In this document: one piece after another, positions 42,343 to 50,787 of the stretch
Numbering within the stretch: the first letter of the stretch is position 1
How the letters are laid out: each line of letters opens with the position of its first letter
Source: JAAOIF01 sp965217125
GTDB lineage: Bacteria > Pseudomonadota > Gammaproteobacteria > PS1 > Pseudothioglobaceae
Length of the DNA stretch: 64,000 nt
Direction: 5' to 3'
NCBI GenBank assembly: GCA_965217125.1
Contig: OZ244244.1
Coordinates: forward strand, 1,612,001 to 1,676,000
Made by a program: the position numbers and the translations under genes
The notes under the pieces: model-generated
Databases searched by the model: none
The model's input: the letters and a program-made list of their open reading frames with translations, nothing else
Told to the model about the DNA's origin: nothing

Positions 42343-42563
42343 GCCTCTAAACTACCAAGCACTAATTTTTCACACAGACCATTTGGCAAATTAATATAAG
42401 CATCTTTCTGCCCATCCTCAAGCGAATGCCCAGCACAAACATTAAGATTAGTAGCACAATCATTTTCGCCCGCCAGTGCCACACCAAAACATTGTTCAGC
42501 AACCGCAACATTGCCCAAACCCAATAGCACCACCCCTGCAACCGCAGTTGTTGTTTTATTCAT
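42333..42563 (-). CDS. DUF2282 (bufferin BufA-like) secreted small protein
   Basis: A 76-residue protein with a Sec-type signal peptide (MNKTTTAVAGVVLLGLGNVA). The mature part reads EQCFGVALAGENDCATNLNV then CAGHSLED... and GLCEKL, with the four cysteines and ALAGxNDC pattern of DUF2282. Some DUF2282 proteins are precursors of copper-binding peptides (bufferins) modified by a DUF692 enzyme. No DUF692, DUF2063 or DoxX gene is adjacent in this window, so it is an orphan here. AGGAGAT precedes the ATG. Confidence 0.8.
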   Translation of the reverse strand: MNKTTTAVAGVVLLGLGNVAVAEQCFGVALAGENDCATNLNVCAGHSLEDGQKDAYINLPNGLCEKLVLGSLEAKE

Positions 42564-42671
42564 AGTTATCTCCTAATAATTAAATTTCATATTGTAGCAT
42601 AAGTAGATTATCCACTTACTGCGGTTAATTTTGACATAAATAAATAGTTCAGTTTTAACTAAATAAAAAAT

Positions 42672-42740
42672 ATTTAAGCAATGACATTTTTAATGGCTTT
42701 GGTTATTACTAATAATTCATCATCAATAATTATAAACGGC
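42672..42740 (-). pseudogene. Duplicated 3' end of bioA
   Basis: About 69 bp matching the last 22 codons and stop of bioA at 45075-45140 (encoding PFIIIDDELLVITKAIKNVI-A-stop versus the intact PFIITDNELLTITKAIKNVV-A-stop). The copy lies 2.4 kb beyond the intact gene end, on the far side of the cassette cluster. Confidence 0.85.
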
Positions 42741-43160
42741 AGCTCTACTTTTTCTACCCCCACAAACAAATTTAATTGCACCCCAATCCTCAATGCGACA
42801 GTGGCAAAAATCGCCGTTCAGGCGATAGGGCGAAGCCCGATTTTGATAAACTCTTAGGGGTGGGGGCTTGGGGGAGGGCGTCTGGATCTCGAGTTGAGGC
42901 ACACTCTACCCAGCCCTACCGCGCGAAGCCTGCCATTGTGGTGCTAAACAAACGATATGACACAAAAAATACACAAACAGTTCTAATAGCGTTGCTCTAC
43001 TCTCTGTTTAGATGCGACTGAAGTCGCATTACCAACCGCACAAACAAACCTAATGACATCGCTGTTTGACTTGCTCTTAAAAATCAACCCGCCCAATTAT
43101 TTATAAGTTATTGTTTTACTAAAATTAAAAATCAAACGATACTGACCACTTTGATTTCTG
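42741..43160. other. Gene-free stretch with G-rich and palindromic elements
   Basis: No convincing gene. It is less AT-rich than its surroundings. A G-rich run at 42857-42878 has four tracts of 4, 5, 5 and 3 guanines with loops of 1, 3 and 1 nt, a textbook G-quadruplex pattern. A perfect 8 bp palindrome ATGCGACT-GA-AGTCGCAT lies at 43012-43029. Short reading frames here lack ribosome-binding sites and look accidental. Confidence 0.6.
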
Positions 43161-43204
43161 ATTTCGCGGTTGCTTAAGCAGCTAGCTGGAATGATTTGTT
43201 AGAT
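43160..43204 (-). other. attC-like site 5, truncated
   Basis: An ATCTAAC R'' box followed by AAATCATTCCAGCTAGCTGC as in site 6, but the R' half is missing; the sequence runs instead into the gene-free stretch. The gene before it stops inside R''. Confidence 0.6.
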
Positions 43205-43768
43205 GCTTTCGCTAATTTCATTTTTTAATTCGCTGTATTTCACTTTAACTGGATTTAATTTTAACAGGCTAGATAGAGTGATTGTTTTTTGGTTTGGTAT
43301 TTTGGTATTCAAAATTTCTGTGTCTAAAATATAAAAATCCCATTGGTTTAAATTCAGAGGGTTGACTGTGTTCTTATCTTTGTGTGAAAGAATACAGAAC
43401 ACATAAATATCTGCCTGCCGCTTTAGCTCTTCTTTTTTATCTTTCCAATCTATTGTAGGGCGAATGCCAAAAAGAATTTTTGATAATCCTGTTTGTTTCC
43501 AGCTTTGGAGATACGAAGATGATTTTATTTCAACCTTTAGCCCTTGTTTTGTTACCAAATCATAAGCATCCCATTCTTCTCTTGGTTTTTCCAAAACATC
43601 TATTGCCGAAGCAACAATAAATTCTGCTAAAACCCCCCTTAGTGCATTTCCTAATAATTCTGAACTTGACCACTGCCAAAAAGAAAGAATATTTTCTGGC
43701 AAAGATTTTTCGTTAAAAGTAAAAGGCTCTTGCCCTGTTTTCTTTTCTGTTTTTATTGCGTTTAGAAT
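43199..43768 (-). CDS. PD-(D/E)XK nuclease-like cassette protein
   Basis: A protein of about 190 residues. The core reads LRGVLAEFIVASAIDV, then WDAYDLVTKQGLKVEIKSSS, whose D...ExK pattern is typical of restriction-endonuclease-fold proteins. Homologues I recall begin about 20 residues before the first ordinary start codon (TTG at 43702). The extension NAIKTEKKTGQEPFTFNEKS is present in frame, and an AGGAGG site lies 6 nt before an ATT at 43768, so initiation at ATT is possible. Target and partner unknown. Stop codon inside attC site 5. Confidence 0.62.
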   Translation of the reverse strand: MLNAIKTEKKTGQEPFTFNEKSLPENILSFWQWSSSELLGNALRGVLAEFIVASAIDVLEKPREEWDAYDLVTKQGLKVEIKSSSYLQSWKQTGLSKILFGIRPTIDWKDKKEELKRQADIYVFCILSHKDKNTVNPLNLNQWDFYILDTEILNTKIPNQKTITLSSLLKLNPVKVKYSELKNEISESI

Positions 43769-43783
43769 ATGAAGCCTCCTAGC

Positions 43784-43856
43784 AGATAACGCCCGAACTC
43801 ACTTGACGCGTTTACCCAAAGTACACTGAGCAGTCAGCTGGAATGATTTGTTAGAA
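43784..43856 (-). other. attC-like recombination site 6
   Basis: The R'' box is TTCTAAC and the R' end is GGGCGTTATCT, a classic integron junction. TCATTCC on one arm faces GAGTTCGGGC on the other, as in aadA-type attC sites, and the centre carries TTTGGGTAAACGCG like sites 1-3. Confidence 0.82.
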
Positions 43857-43860
43857 GCCA

Positions 43861-44691
43861 TCACATTTGGGCTAAATTTGTAATAAGATTATATGTAAAC
43901 CAGCCATCACCTGTTGTAAATGATTGTGGCTTGGCGGTTTGGGCATCTCTTTGCACTCCAATACCATCTGAAAATGGTTCAAATGTTACTATTTTATTAA
44001 AAGCAATACGAAACCTTTTTGATGAACCTGAAAAATAAATATGTTTATTGGTTACGCCTAATAATCCTGTATCAGCATGTATAGTTTCTGATGTTTGCAC
44101 TCTTTCACCTTTAAATGCTCCAGTCCTATAATATAGTCCTTTAGCAATTCTTACACTAACTCCTTGAGAGCCACCAACATATTGGGTTCGTGTTTTTTCT
44201 TCGTAATAATCAACATCTTGAAAAACCCAAACTATTTTTTCTGTTTTTTGAAGGTTAAAAGGAAGGCTACCATCAATTTGCACTCTTTCGGGTATATTGC
44301 CTTCAAAAATATCTCGTAATACGGCACCTTTTACGATTTTGCTATACGCACCATTTTGGTCTAATTCTGTTTGAGATAAAGAAAAATAATCCATTAACTT
44401 AGTAAGGTTTTCTTCTTCTTCATTTGTTAAGACACCATCATCAAAGGCTTTTTCTACTGCCTTTTCCCAACCTGTCACAAGCAACTGATTTTTACTACTC
44501 TCATTTATATAAACAGACTTGGCTTTTATAGAAATATCTTTCTCTAAAGCATGTAAATCAGCACCAGCAAAACCAGCAGCTTTTACAAGAGAAATAATGT
44601 CGTTACTTACATTATTGTGTTTAGATTTACATTCTTTGTGGGTACTGCGTAAAAATCCAGCTGGTTTTTTACAAAATTTACAATCTCCCAT
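43861..44691 (-). CDS. Unknown cassette protein with N-terminal zinc finger and C-terminal PH-like region
   Basis: A 276-residue protein. Residues 4-21 (CKFCKKPAGFLRSTHKEC) form a CxxC...HxxC treble-clef-like metal site. A central charged helical part has EKAFDDGVLTNEEEENLTKL, similar to tellurite-resistance-B-like helices. The C-terminal third (GLLGVTNKHIYFSGSSKRFR, then IVTFEPFSDGIGVQRD) resembles bacterial pleckstrin-homology strands. Function unknown. It has a strong AAGGAG site and lies between attC sites 6 and 7. Confidence 0.65.
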   Translation of the reverse strand: MGDCKFCKKPAGFLRSTHKECKSKHNNVSNDIISLVKAAGFAGADLHALEKDISIKAKSVYINESSKNQLLVTGWEKAVEKAFDDGVLTNEEEENLTKLMDYFSLSQTELDQNGAYSKIVKGAVLRDIFEGNIPERVQIDGSLPFNLQKTEKIVWVFQDVDYYEEKTRTQYVGGSQGVSVRIAKGLYYRTGAFKGERVQTSETIHADTGLLGVTNKHIYFSGSSKRFRIAFNKIVTFEPFSDGIGVQRDAQTAKPQSFTTGDGWFTYNLITNLAQM

Positions 44692-44714
44692 TTTACTCCT
44701 TATTTGCTATGGCT

Positions 44715-44770
44715 TCTAATGCTTTAACTCAGCGGATGCGTAAGCAGTCAGCTGGAGTGCTTTGTTAGGT
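44715..44770 (-). other. attC-like recombination site 7
   Basis: R'' ACCTAAC, R' CATTAGA, with GCACTCCAGC on one arm and GCTGAGTTAAAGC on the other. It precedes the zinc-finger protein gene on the minus strand and therefore closes the array on its 5' side. Confidence 0.75.
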
Positions 44771-44773
44771 AGT

Positions 44774-45074
44774 TTTATTAAAATATCTATCAATTTTTTC
44801 TATAAAAATATCAGTTGTTAGTAATAAAATGAATTAGGTAAATTATACGATTAGTTTTTATAAGCTTTATATTGATGATAAATGGATAGTTATTATATTT
44901 AATAATGTTTTATTGTCAACCTATAATTTTTTTCCTTTTTTATAAAGTTTATTTTATTTGAACAAGGAATTTCACAAAATGCAAAAAACTATTTATTTAA
45001 AAATATTATTAAAAACTTTAAGTCTTAATTACTATATTTTTATTGCAAATAATTTAGAGGGCTTGCCTCTAAAT
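44774..45074. other. AT-rich gene-free stretch beside bioA
   Basis: About 300 bp of very AT-rich sequence with no credible gene, between attC site 7 and the bioA stop codon. I see no integrase, attI-like site or clear terminator in it. Confidence 0.6.
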
Positions 45075-46307
45075 TTAAGCAACGACATTTTTAATGGCTT
45101 TGGTTATTGTTAATAATTCATTGTCAGTGATTATAAACGGTGGCATTGCATATAATAATTTGCCGAAGGGTCGTAGCCATACGCCTTGTTCAATTAGGGT
45201 GGCTTGGGTGGGTTTAATGTTAATTTCAGCAACCATTTCAATCACTGCAATCGCGCCTAAAATGCGGACATCGGCTACTTTTTTATGTTGTTTGAGGGGG
45301 GATAATTCGTTGTAAAAATGTTTTTCTATACGGGCAATATTATCTTGCCAAGCTGAATTTAGTAGCAACTCAATACTAGCATTCGCCACCGCACAGGCGA
45401 GCGGATTGGCCATAAAAGTCGGGCCGTGCATCAAGGTGCCAAGGTGCTGGGCAATATCATCGGTTGTAAGTGTTGCGGCCAGACTCATATAACCGCCGGT
45501 CAGCGCCTTGCCTAAACACAGAATATCAGGCTCAACATCAACATATTCAAGTGCAAATAATTCACCAGTTCTGCCAAAACCAGTGGCAATTTCATCCAAA
45601 ATAAATAATACATTATGCTCATCACACAGCGCTTTTGCCTGCGTTAAATATTGTGGATTGTAAAATCTCATACCACCTGCGCCTTGCACCACTGGCTCTA
45701 AAATCATCGCGGCAATGCTTTTGGCGTGTTGTTTGAGTGTTGTTTGCAAATCTTGCAACGCCTCTTCTGTTGGTAGCATTGACGGGTTTTTAACAAAAAA
45801 TTGCTGAGTCAATACGCCACAAAATAAATGGTGCATACCATTTTCTGGGTCGCACACACTCATCGCGCCAAAAGTATCGCCATGATAGCCGCCGCGAATA
45901 GTAACAAATTTCTGTTTGCTGGTTTGTCCTTTTTTATGCCAATACTGCAATGCCATTTTTAAGGCGACTTCTACCGACACCGAGCCTGAATCGGCAAAAA
46001 ATACTTTGCTCAAATTCTCAGCTGTGATATTTAACAAAGTTTCGCCTAAATCAATTGCAGCTTGGTGAGTAAGCCCGCCAAACATAATGTGCGACATTTT
46101 ATCTAACTGCGTTTTAAGCGCTTGATTGAGTAGCGGATGGTTGTATCCATGAATGGCTGACCACCACGAACTCATGCCGTCAATCACGCTTTTACCATTC
46201 GCCAAATGCAGGTAAACGCCCTGCGCCGACTCAACTAAATAAGCAGGCACATCGTTAGGAATTTTGGCATAGGGATGCCAAATATGGTTGTTGTCAAATG
46301 TTTGCAT
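45075..46307 (-). CDS. bioA: Adenosylmethionine-8-amino-7-oxononanoate aminotransferase
   Basis: Biotin pathway PLP enzyme using SAM as amino donor. The 410 residues have the HIWHPYAKIPNDVP start, GMSSWWSAIHGYNHP, VSVEVALKMALQYW, GGYHGDTFGAMSVC, FILDEIATGFGRTGELFALE and the PLP lysine in DILCLGKALTGGYMS. It overlaps gph by 1 bp. Its 3' end has been duplicated on the other side of the cassette cluster. Confidence 0.96.
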   Translation of the reverse strand: MQTFDNNHIWHPYAKIPNDVPAYLVESAQGVYLHLANGKSVIDGMSSWWSAIHGYNHPLLNQALKTQLDKMSHIMFGGLTHQAAIDLGETLLNITAENLSKVFFADSGSVSVEVALKMALQYWHKKGQTSKQKFVTIRGGYHGDTFGAMSVCDPENGMHHLFCGVLTQQFFVKNPSMLPTEEALQDLQTTLKQHAKSIAAMILEPVVQGAGGMRFYNPQYLTQAKALCDEHNVLFILDEIATGFGRTGELFALEYVDVEPDILCLGKALTGGYMSLAATLTTDDIAQHLGTLMHGPTFMANPLACAVANASIELLLNSAWQDNIARIEKHFYNELSPLKQHKKVADVRILGAIAVIEMVAEINIKPTQATLIEQGVWLRPFGKLLYAMPPFIITDNELLTITKAIKNVVA

Positions 46308-46975
46308 TAAAGATATGCCTTGAGTTCAGACATTGAATCAATCACCAAATCTGGCTTGGCATTAGCAATATCATTGCCATGATTATAGCCATACGACATA
46401 CAAATAATCGCAAAGTCCGCTGCCCGTGCAGCCTTGACATCGCTGATTGAATCCCCCAGCATTAGTGCATCATTTGGCTTAACACCAAAAAACTTAGCAG
46501 CATGCAATAAAGGCAATGGGTCTGGTTTTTTCTGCTCCAAAGTATCGCCAGAAATGACAATGCCAAAGTCGTCAAAAATACCAAAATGTTTTAAAATCGG
46601 CAGGGTAAATTGCTCGGATTTGTTGGTTACGCAGCCCAAAATATAATTTTGTTGTTGCATATAATCCAAACCTTCACGCACGCCAGCATATAAACAAGAA
46701 TGCTTAACCGTATTTTGAGCATATAAATCTAAGAAAATTGGATAAGCCTTAGCAAAATCGGCTTGATTAACTTCGCCTTCCAGCTCGCCAGTTAAACAAC
46801 GCTCGACCAATTTTGGCACGCCATTACCCACCCATTGTCGCACTTTGCCTTCTCCCCATTTATTTCTACCCATTGCCGACATTAATTGGTCCACACAATA
46901 ACTAAGGTCTGGCACGCTATCAACCAAAGTGCCATCAAGGTCAATCATAATTAGTTTTGGATTAAATTTTTTCAT
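46307..46975 (-). CDS. gph: Phosphoglycolate phosphatase (HAD family)
   Basis: A 222-residue HAD hydrolase with motif I MIDLDGTLVDSVPDL, motif II GCVTNKS, the motif III lysine in LEQKKPDPLP and motif IV MLGDSISDVKAA. It fits Gph, which removes 2-phosphoglycolate and would be useful beside a Calvin cycle, although no RuBisCO gene is in the window. Other HAD substrates are possible. The TAG/ATG junction with bioA overlaps by one base. Confidence 0.88.
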   Translation of the reverse strand: MKKFNPKLIMIDLDGTLVDSVPDLSYCVDQLMSAMGRNKWGEGKVRQWVGNGVPKLVERCLTGELEGEVNQADFAKAYPIFLDLYAQNTVKHSCLYAGVREGLDYMQQQNYILGCVTNKSEQFTLPILKHFGIFDDFGIVISGDTLEQKKPDPLPLLHAAKFFGVKPNDALMLGDSISDVKAARAADFAIICMSYGYNHGNDIANAKPDLVIDSMSELKAYL

Positions 46976-47022
46976 ATAATTATTTCTGTAGAATACACTA
47001 TTTATTATTTTGAGATATTTTA

Positions 47023-47877
47023 ATGCAAAACACTTCTACTATTGGTTTTATTGGCGCTGGAAATATGGCGTATGCGCTGGCTTCTGGGCTGGTTAATAAC
47101 GGCTTTACGGCAAAAAATATTAAACTCAGTGATACTGACGAGGCGCTATTAGCCAAGCGGGCAGATGAATTTGGCTTTGAAGTTTTTACTGATAATGTGC
47201 AATTAGCAATCCAATCTGAGATTATTATTATTGCGGTTAAGCCACAAATTTTGTCAAAAGTATGCCAACAATTGCAAACACATATCAGCCATAATCCGCT
47301 GATTATTTCCGTTGTGGCTGGGGTTAAAACCAATGATATAAATCGTTGGCTGGGCGCACAACACGCGATTGTGCGCGCTATGCCCAACACGCCAGCATTA
47401 TTTAACCAAGGGGCTACTGGTCTGTTTGCCAATGCACATGTTAGCGCTGAACAAAAAACACTGGTTGATACTATTTTGGCATGTGTTGGCATTAATGCTT
47501 GGCTGAATAATGAGGATCTAATTGATGCTGTAACTGCGGTTTCTGGCAGTGGACCGGCTTATTTTTTCTTGCTATTAGAATTGATGAATAAAGTGGCTGT
47601 GGACTTAGGTTTGGATGAGCAAACGGCAGAAAAACTCAGCATTCAAACCGCACTTGGTGCTGCGGTAATGGCTGATAAATCTAGTGATTCAGCAAAAACA
47701 CTGCGTGCTAAAATTAGCTCTCCAAATGGCACCACACAGGCTGCCATCAGCTCTTTTCAAGATGCAAATCTTGAGTCTATTATTAGCCAAGCAATGCATG
47801 CTGCCTTTGACCGTTCAAAACAAATTGGTATAGAAATGGGCGACCAAGCAGACATAGAAGCAAGCAATAATGACTGA
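47023..47877 (+). CDS. proC: Pyrroline-5-carboxylate reductase
   Basis: Last step of proline synthesis. The 284 residues have the NADP motif TIGFIGAGNMAYALASGL, the VVAGVKTNDINRWLG segment, RAMPNTPALFNQGATGL and the C-terminal VSGSGPAYFFLLLELM and SPNGTTQAAI motifs. Overlaps the next gene by 8 bp. Divergent from gph. Confidence 0.97.
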   Translation: MQNTSTIGFIGAGNMAYALASGLVNNGFTAKNIKLSDTDEALLAKRADEFGFEVFTDNVQLAIQSEIIIIAVKPQILSKVCQQLQTHISHNPLIISVVAGVKTNDINRWLGAQHAIVRAMPNTPALFNQGATGLFANAHVSAEQKTLVDTILACVGINAWLNNEDLIDAVTAVSGSGPAYFFLLLELMNKVAVDLGLDEQTAEKLSIQTALGAAVMADKSSDSAKTLRAKISSPNGTTQAAISSFQDANLESIISQAMHAAFDRSKQIGIEMGDQADIEASNND

Positions 47878-48274
47878 TAAATTGGTCGTTGAGATACGCC
47901 GCTCAAATATTTACTTAGCTTTAACTGTTTTAATTTATCTATTCAATCTGTTCGCCAGCTGGCATTACTTTTATGCCGTTTGGTTGAGTTTTATTATTGA
48001 CATTTTATTATCAATATGGCTTTATTATTTTTTACCCAAAGCAGTGCTACTGACTAAAGCAGACTCGATTGTCAAAATTGTGTTAGATGAAGGCTACATT
48101 CTCATTGAAAAAAACAATGGCACAAGGCAACAATACCCTGCGTTTTATCCATCCTATCAATCGCGATTTTTGGTGATAATTAACGCTGGAAAGGAACGCG
48201 TTGTCATTTTTAAAGATGCCACCAGTTTGCAATCACTCTCACAACTCAATAAAATACTCAATACTCAGCACTAA
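47870..48274 (+). CDS. Two-helix membrane protein, YgfX-like
   Basis: A 134-residue protein with two adjacent transmembrane helices (about 16-33 and 36-56), then a soluble C-terminal domain of strands (VKIVLDEGYILIEKNNGTRQ) with a conserved VVIFKDATSLQSL end. The layout resembles the YgfX/CptA family of small inner-membrane proteins, but the match is by topology and I am not sure of it. It is translationally coupled to proC by an 8 bp overlap. Confidence 0.6.
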   Translation: MTDKLVVEIRRSNIYLALTVLIYLFNLFASWHYFYAVWLSFIIDILLSIWLYYFLPKAVLLTKADSIVKIVLDEGYILIEKNNGTRQQYPAFYPSYQSRFLVIINAGKERVVIFKDATSLQSLSQLNKILNTQH

Positions 48275-48388
48275 TAAAGACATACTCAAATTCAATGTGC
48301 TGATTGCCACCTATTACCATCTATTGCGATTCCTATTGTGCCACTTTTGACTGTCTGTTAGATGCTTTTTTAGGTGTTTTTTTGTTTG

Positions 48389-48459
48389 CTAATCCCACTT
48401 CAAAGTGCAACTGCCTAAAACCTCGACCGGTGTCCGACCACCGATATAATCAAGGATTG
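48389..48459 (-). pseudogene. Possible transposase/integrase C-terminal remnant
   Basis: About 22 codons read DYIGGRTPVEVLGSCTLKWD and stop. The GGRTPVEVL pattern is like the end of DDE transposases (RPHxxLGGRTPxEVL). Upstream similarity ends abruptly, so only a scar would remain. Tentative. Confidence 0.35.
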
Positions 48460-48469
48460 TGAGCTAATA

Positions 48470-49669
48470 TTAGTAATTATTTAATGTTATTTTTTGTGCT
48501 CGTAAGCGCACTCCAATGAACAAGGCAGCAAGAGCAATTAGGATTGCCATCAATAACATAGAATTAATTGTGCCGATTTTGATTAGTATTCCGGCAATAA
48601 AAGGAAAGCCAAATATACCAACAAAATAGCACAATGTAAAAATCTGCGAGGCTGATGATGTAGATAAACTATGTTCTTCTGCGGTATTTACAACAATTGC
48701 ATTTAAAGTAGAGTAGCTTAACCCGTATCCTATTGCAAAAATAACGGATGATACTATATACAATATTGGGTTAGTTTTATTAAACAGTAACAGCATAAGA
48801 GATAAAACAATTAATATAATAAGCCCAATTGCTAAGTTATAAATTGGCAATTTAACAAGTTGTGAGGCAACACCGAAACGCAATATAACAGTTACAAATG
48901 TAAATACTATAAAAAATGTTGATGAATCAAAACCGCGTGTGTCAGCATATAAGGACTGAAATGTAGCCAACCCTGAGAAAATACAAGCCAGAAGCAAAAT
49001 CATCATTACCGGAGACAAAGTAGATTTTGTAAATACTTGTATCGTTTTGCTTAGCGTCAATCGGTGCGTTGATTTAGATATGTTTTTTTCTATACAGCTA
49101 ATTTTAATTAAAAGTAGCGGGCAAATAATAGCTAGAATAGCAAGATAAATATAAATTGTCTGGTGATTAGCCCCATAAGTAACAAGTAAATTACCAACTG
49201 GAGTAGATAAACCCAGCCCTATCATTTGTGCACCAGATAAATATGTTAGATATTTTATTCTTGCAGTACTACTGACAGAATTGATTACAATCAAAGGAGC
49301 TAATATATAAAATATCGCCCAACCAGCCCCTAATAAAATACCTCCAACATAAATTACACCAAAAAATTTTCCAGCTGTAGAGAAGCTGAGCATTGCAAGA
49401 CCCATAAGTACAGATGCAATAGCAAGACTTGCTATCAAGCCAATACGCTCTGCAAGCTTGCCGGCAAATAATGCACAAATCAAAGTTACAATTACCCCAG
49501 AAGAAATTACTGAACCAGCCTGAGTAGGCTCTAAGCCTTGTAAGCGTAAATAATCTGCAAGCATAAATGTAGAACCATAACAAGTTGCCAATAACACGCT
49601 GGTTACTAAAAGCACTGCAAAAATCCACTTGGGTAATGCTTGCTTAGTTTTAACTGAATTACTCATCAA
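48470..49669 (-). CDS. Major facilitator superfamily transporter
   Basis: A 399-residue protein with about 12 transmembrane helices. The loop 2-3 motif reads AGKLAERIGLIASL, and SYSTLNAIVVNTAEEHSLST lies in the second half. The family is clear, the substrate is not. It starts by a 4 bp ATGA overlap with the short reading frame at 49666-49869. Its position after the formaldehyde detoxification genes may be coincidental. Confidence 0.82.
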   Translation of the reverse strand: MMSNSVKTKQALPKWIFAVLLVTSVLLATCYGSTFMLADYLRLQGLEPTQAGSVISSGVIVTLICALFAGKLAERIGLIASLAIASVLMGLAMLSFSTAGKFFGVIYVGGILLGAGWAIFYILAPLIVINSVSSTARIKYLTYLSGAQMIGLGLSTPVGNLLVTYGANHQTIYIYLAILAIICPLLLIKISCIEKNISKSTHRLTLSKTIQVFTKSTLSPVMMILLLACIFSGLATFQSLYADTRGFDSSTFFIVFTFVTVILRFGVASQLVKLPIYNLAIGLIILIVLSLMLLLFNKTNPILYIVSSVIFAIGYGLSYSTLNAIVVNTAEEHSLSTSSASQIFTLCYFVGIFGFPFIAGILIKIGTINSMLLMAILIALAALFIGVRLRAQKITLNNY

Positions 49670-49869
49670 GATTTACGCATAATAGTGTTTTTGACTTTAG
49701 GAATGAATTGTTTAAAATCATTTGGTTTTAACTCTAACCCAGTCAGAAAAGGCTCCGCAATAACTGGCGACTTTATAATTGTAAAGATATTTTGTATGTT
49801 AATCACCCCATTAAATCCCAACCAAATACTAATTTCAGTTGCAATTATTAGACATAAACTGCATCGCAT
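49666..49869 (-). CDS. Short coupled reading frame, possible C-terminal gene remnant
   Basis: A 67-residue frame whose last 45 residues (SPVIAEPFLTGLELKPNDFK onward) look like a real protein C-terminus, while the first part is hydrophobic and uneven. It ends in an ATGA overlap with the MFS gene. I read it as a decayed or truncated partner of the transporter; I do not recognise the family. Confidence 0.4.
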   Translation of the reverse strand: MRCSLCLIIATEISIWLGFNGVINIQNIFTIIKSPVIAEPFLTGLELKPNDFKQFIPKVKNTIMRKS

Positions 49870-49941
49870 TATCGAAATTTCTTACATCTTTAGCTTGCTC
49901 TATCTAATATTCTATGGGGCATTAAACAGAATATTTCATTG

Positions 49942-50778
49942 TTATCTTCTTAGATATTTATTGTGGTAATGCAAATGTTCACCAATAAAAGAAGCAATAA
50001 AGTGATAACTATGGTCATAGCCAGCTTGCATACGCAAATTAAGTTCTATACTTTGCTTTTTACAAGCATTCTTTAAGTTTTCTGGATGCAATTGAGTTTT
50101 TAAAAACTCATCTGCTGAACCCTGATCAATTAAGATATTATCAACTATTGCACCATTTTCAACCAAACAGGTGGCATCATACTCTTGCCATTGTTTTTTA
50201 TTATCTCCTAAGTATGTTGAAAAACAACCCTTGCCCCAATCGCATTTTGTAGGATTGCAAATTGGTGAAAATGCAGAAACAGAGCGGTAAGCATTACTAT
50301 TTTTTAAAGCACAAATAAGCGCACCATGCCCGCCCATTGAGTGCCCAGATATAGATTTAACACCACGCATAACAGAAAAATTATTCTCTATAATCTTTGG
50401 TAATTCATTCACAACATAACTATACATATTATAATTTTGGTGGAACGGACTTTGTGTAGCATCTACATAAAATCCTGCACCTTGCCCTAAGTTATAGAGG
50501 TTTGGATAATCAACAACATTATCACCTCTAGGTGAGGTATCTGGCATAACTAAGGCAATACCTAATTCAGCGGCATATTTCTGCATACCAGCCTTGGTTC
50601 GAACATTATCATCCGTGCAAGTAAGTCCTGACAACCAATATAGGCAAGGTACTTTTTCTTGTATTGCTTGAGGCGGAAGATAAATAGAAAAAGTCATCTC
50701 ACAATCATTAACTTTTGATTGATGTGTATAGCGTTTTAACAACCCACCAAATTCTTTAATACTTTCAATTTCTTGCAT
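49942..50778 (-). CDS. fghA: S-formylglutathione hydrolase
   Basis: Esterase of 278 residues that hydrolyses S-formylglutathione to formate and glutathione. It has PCLYWLSGLTCTDDN, the nucleophile elbow SGHSMGGHGAL, DQGSADEFL and the catalytic His in GYDHSYHFI. The start is placed at the ATG at 50778, 9 nt downstream of the frmA stop. Acts directly after FrmA; its product is the substrate of the formate dehydrogenase encoded at 34.6-39 kb. Confidence 0.95.
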   Translation of the reverse strand: MQEIESIKEFGGLLKRYTHQSKVNDCEMTFSIYLPPQAIQEKVPCLYWLSGLTCTDDNVRTKAGMQKYAAELGIALVMPDTSPRGDNVVDYPNLYNLGQGAGFYVDATQSPFHQNYNMYSYVVNELPKIIENNFSVMRGVKSISGHSMGGHGALICALKNSNAYRSVSAFSPICNPTKCDWGKGCFSTYLGDNKKQWQEYDATCLVENGAIVDNILIDQGSADEFLKTQLHPENLKNACKKQSIELNLRMQAGYDHSYHFIASFIGEHLHYHNKYLRR

Positions 50779-50787
50779 AATCAATTC

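Noticed and set aside
42776..43021. 81-codon frame on the plus strand across the G-rich stretch
   Set aside because: It crosses the G-quadruplex motif and palindrome, has odd composition and no start signal.
48340..48385. TGTTAGATG sequence between proC's partner and the MFS gene, taken for another attC
   Set aside because: Only one box is present; no second box or paired arms can be found within 150 bp.
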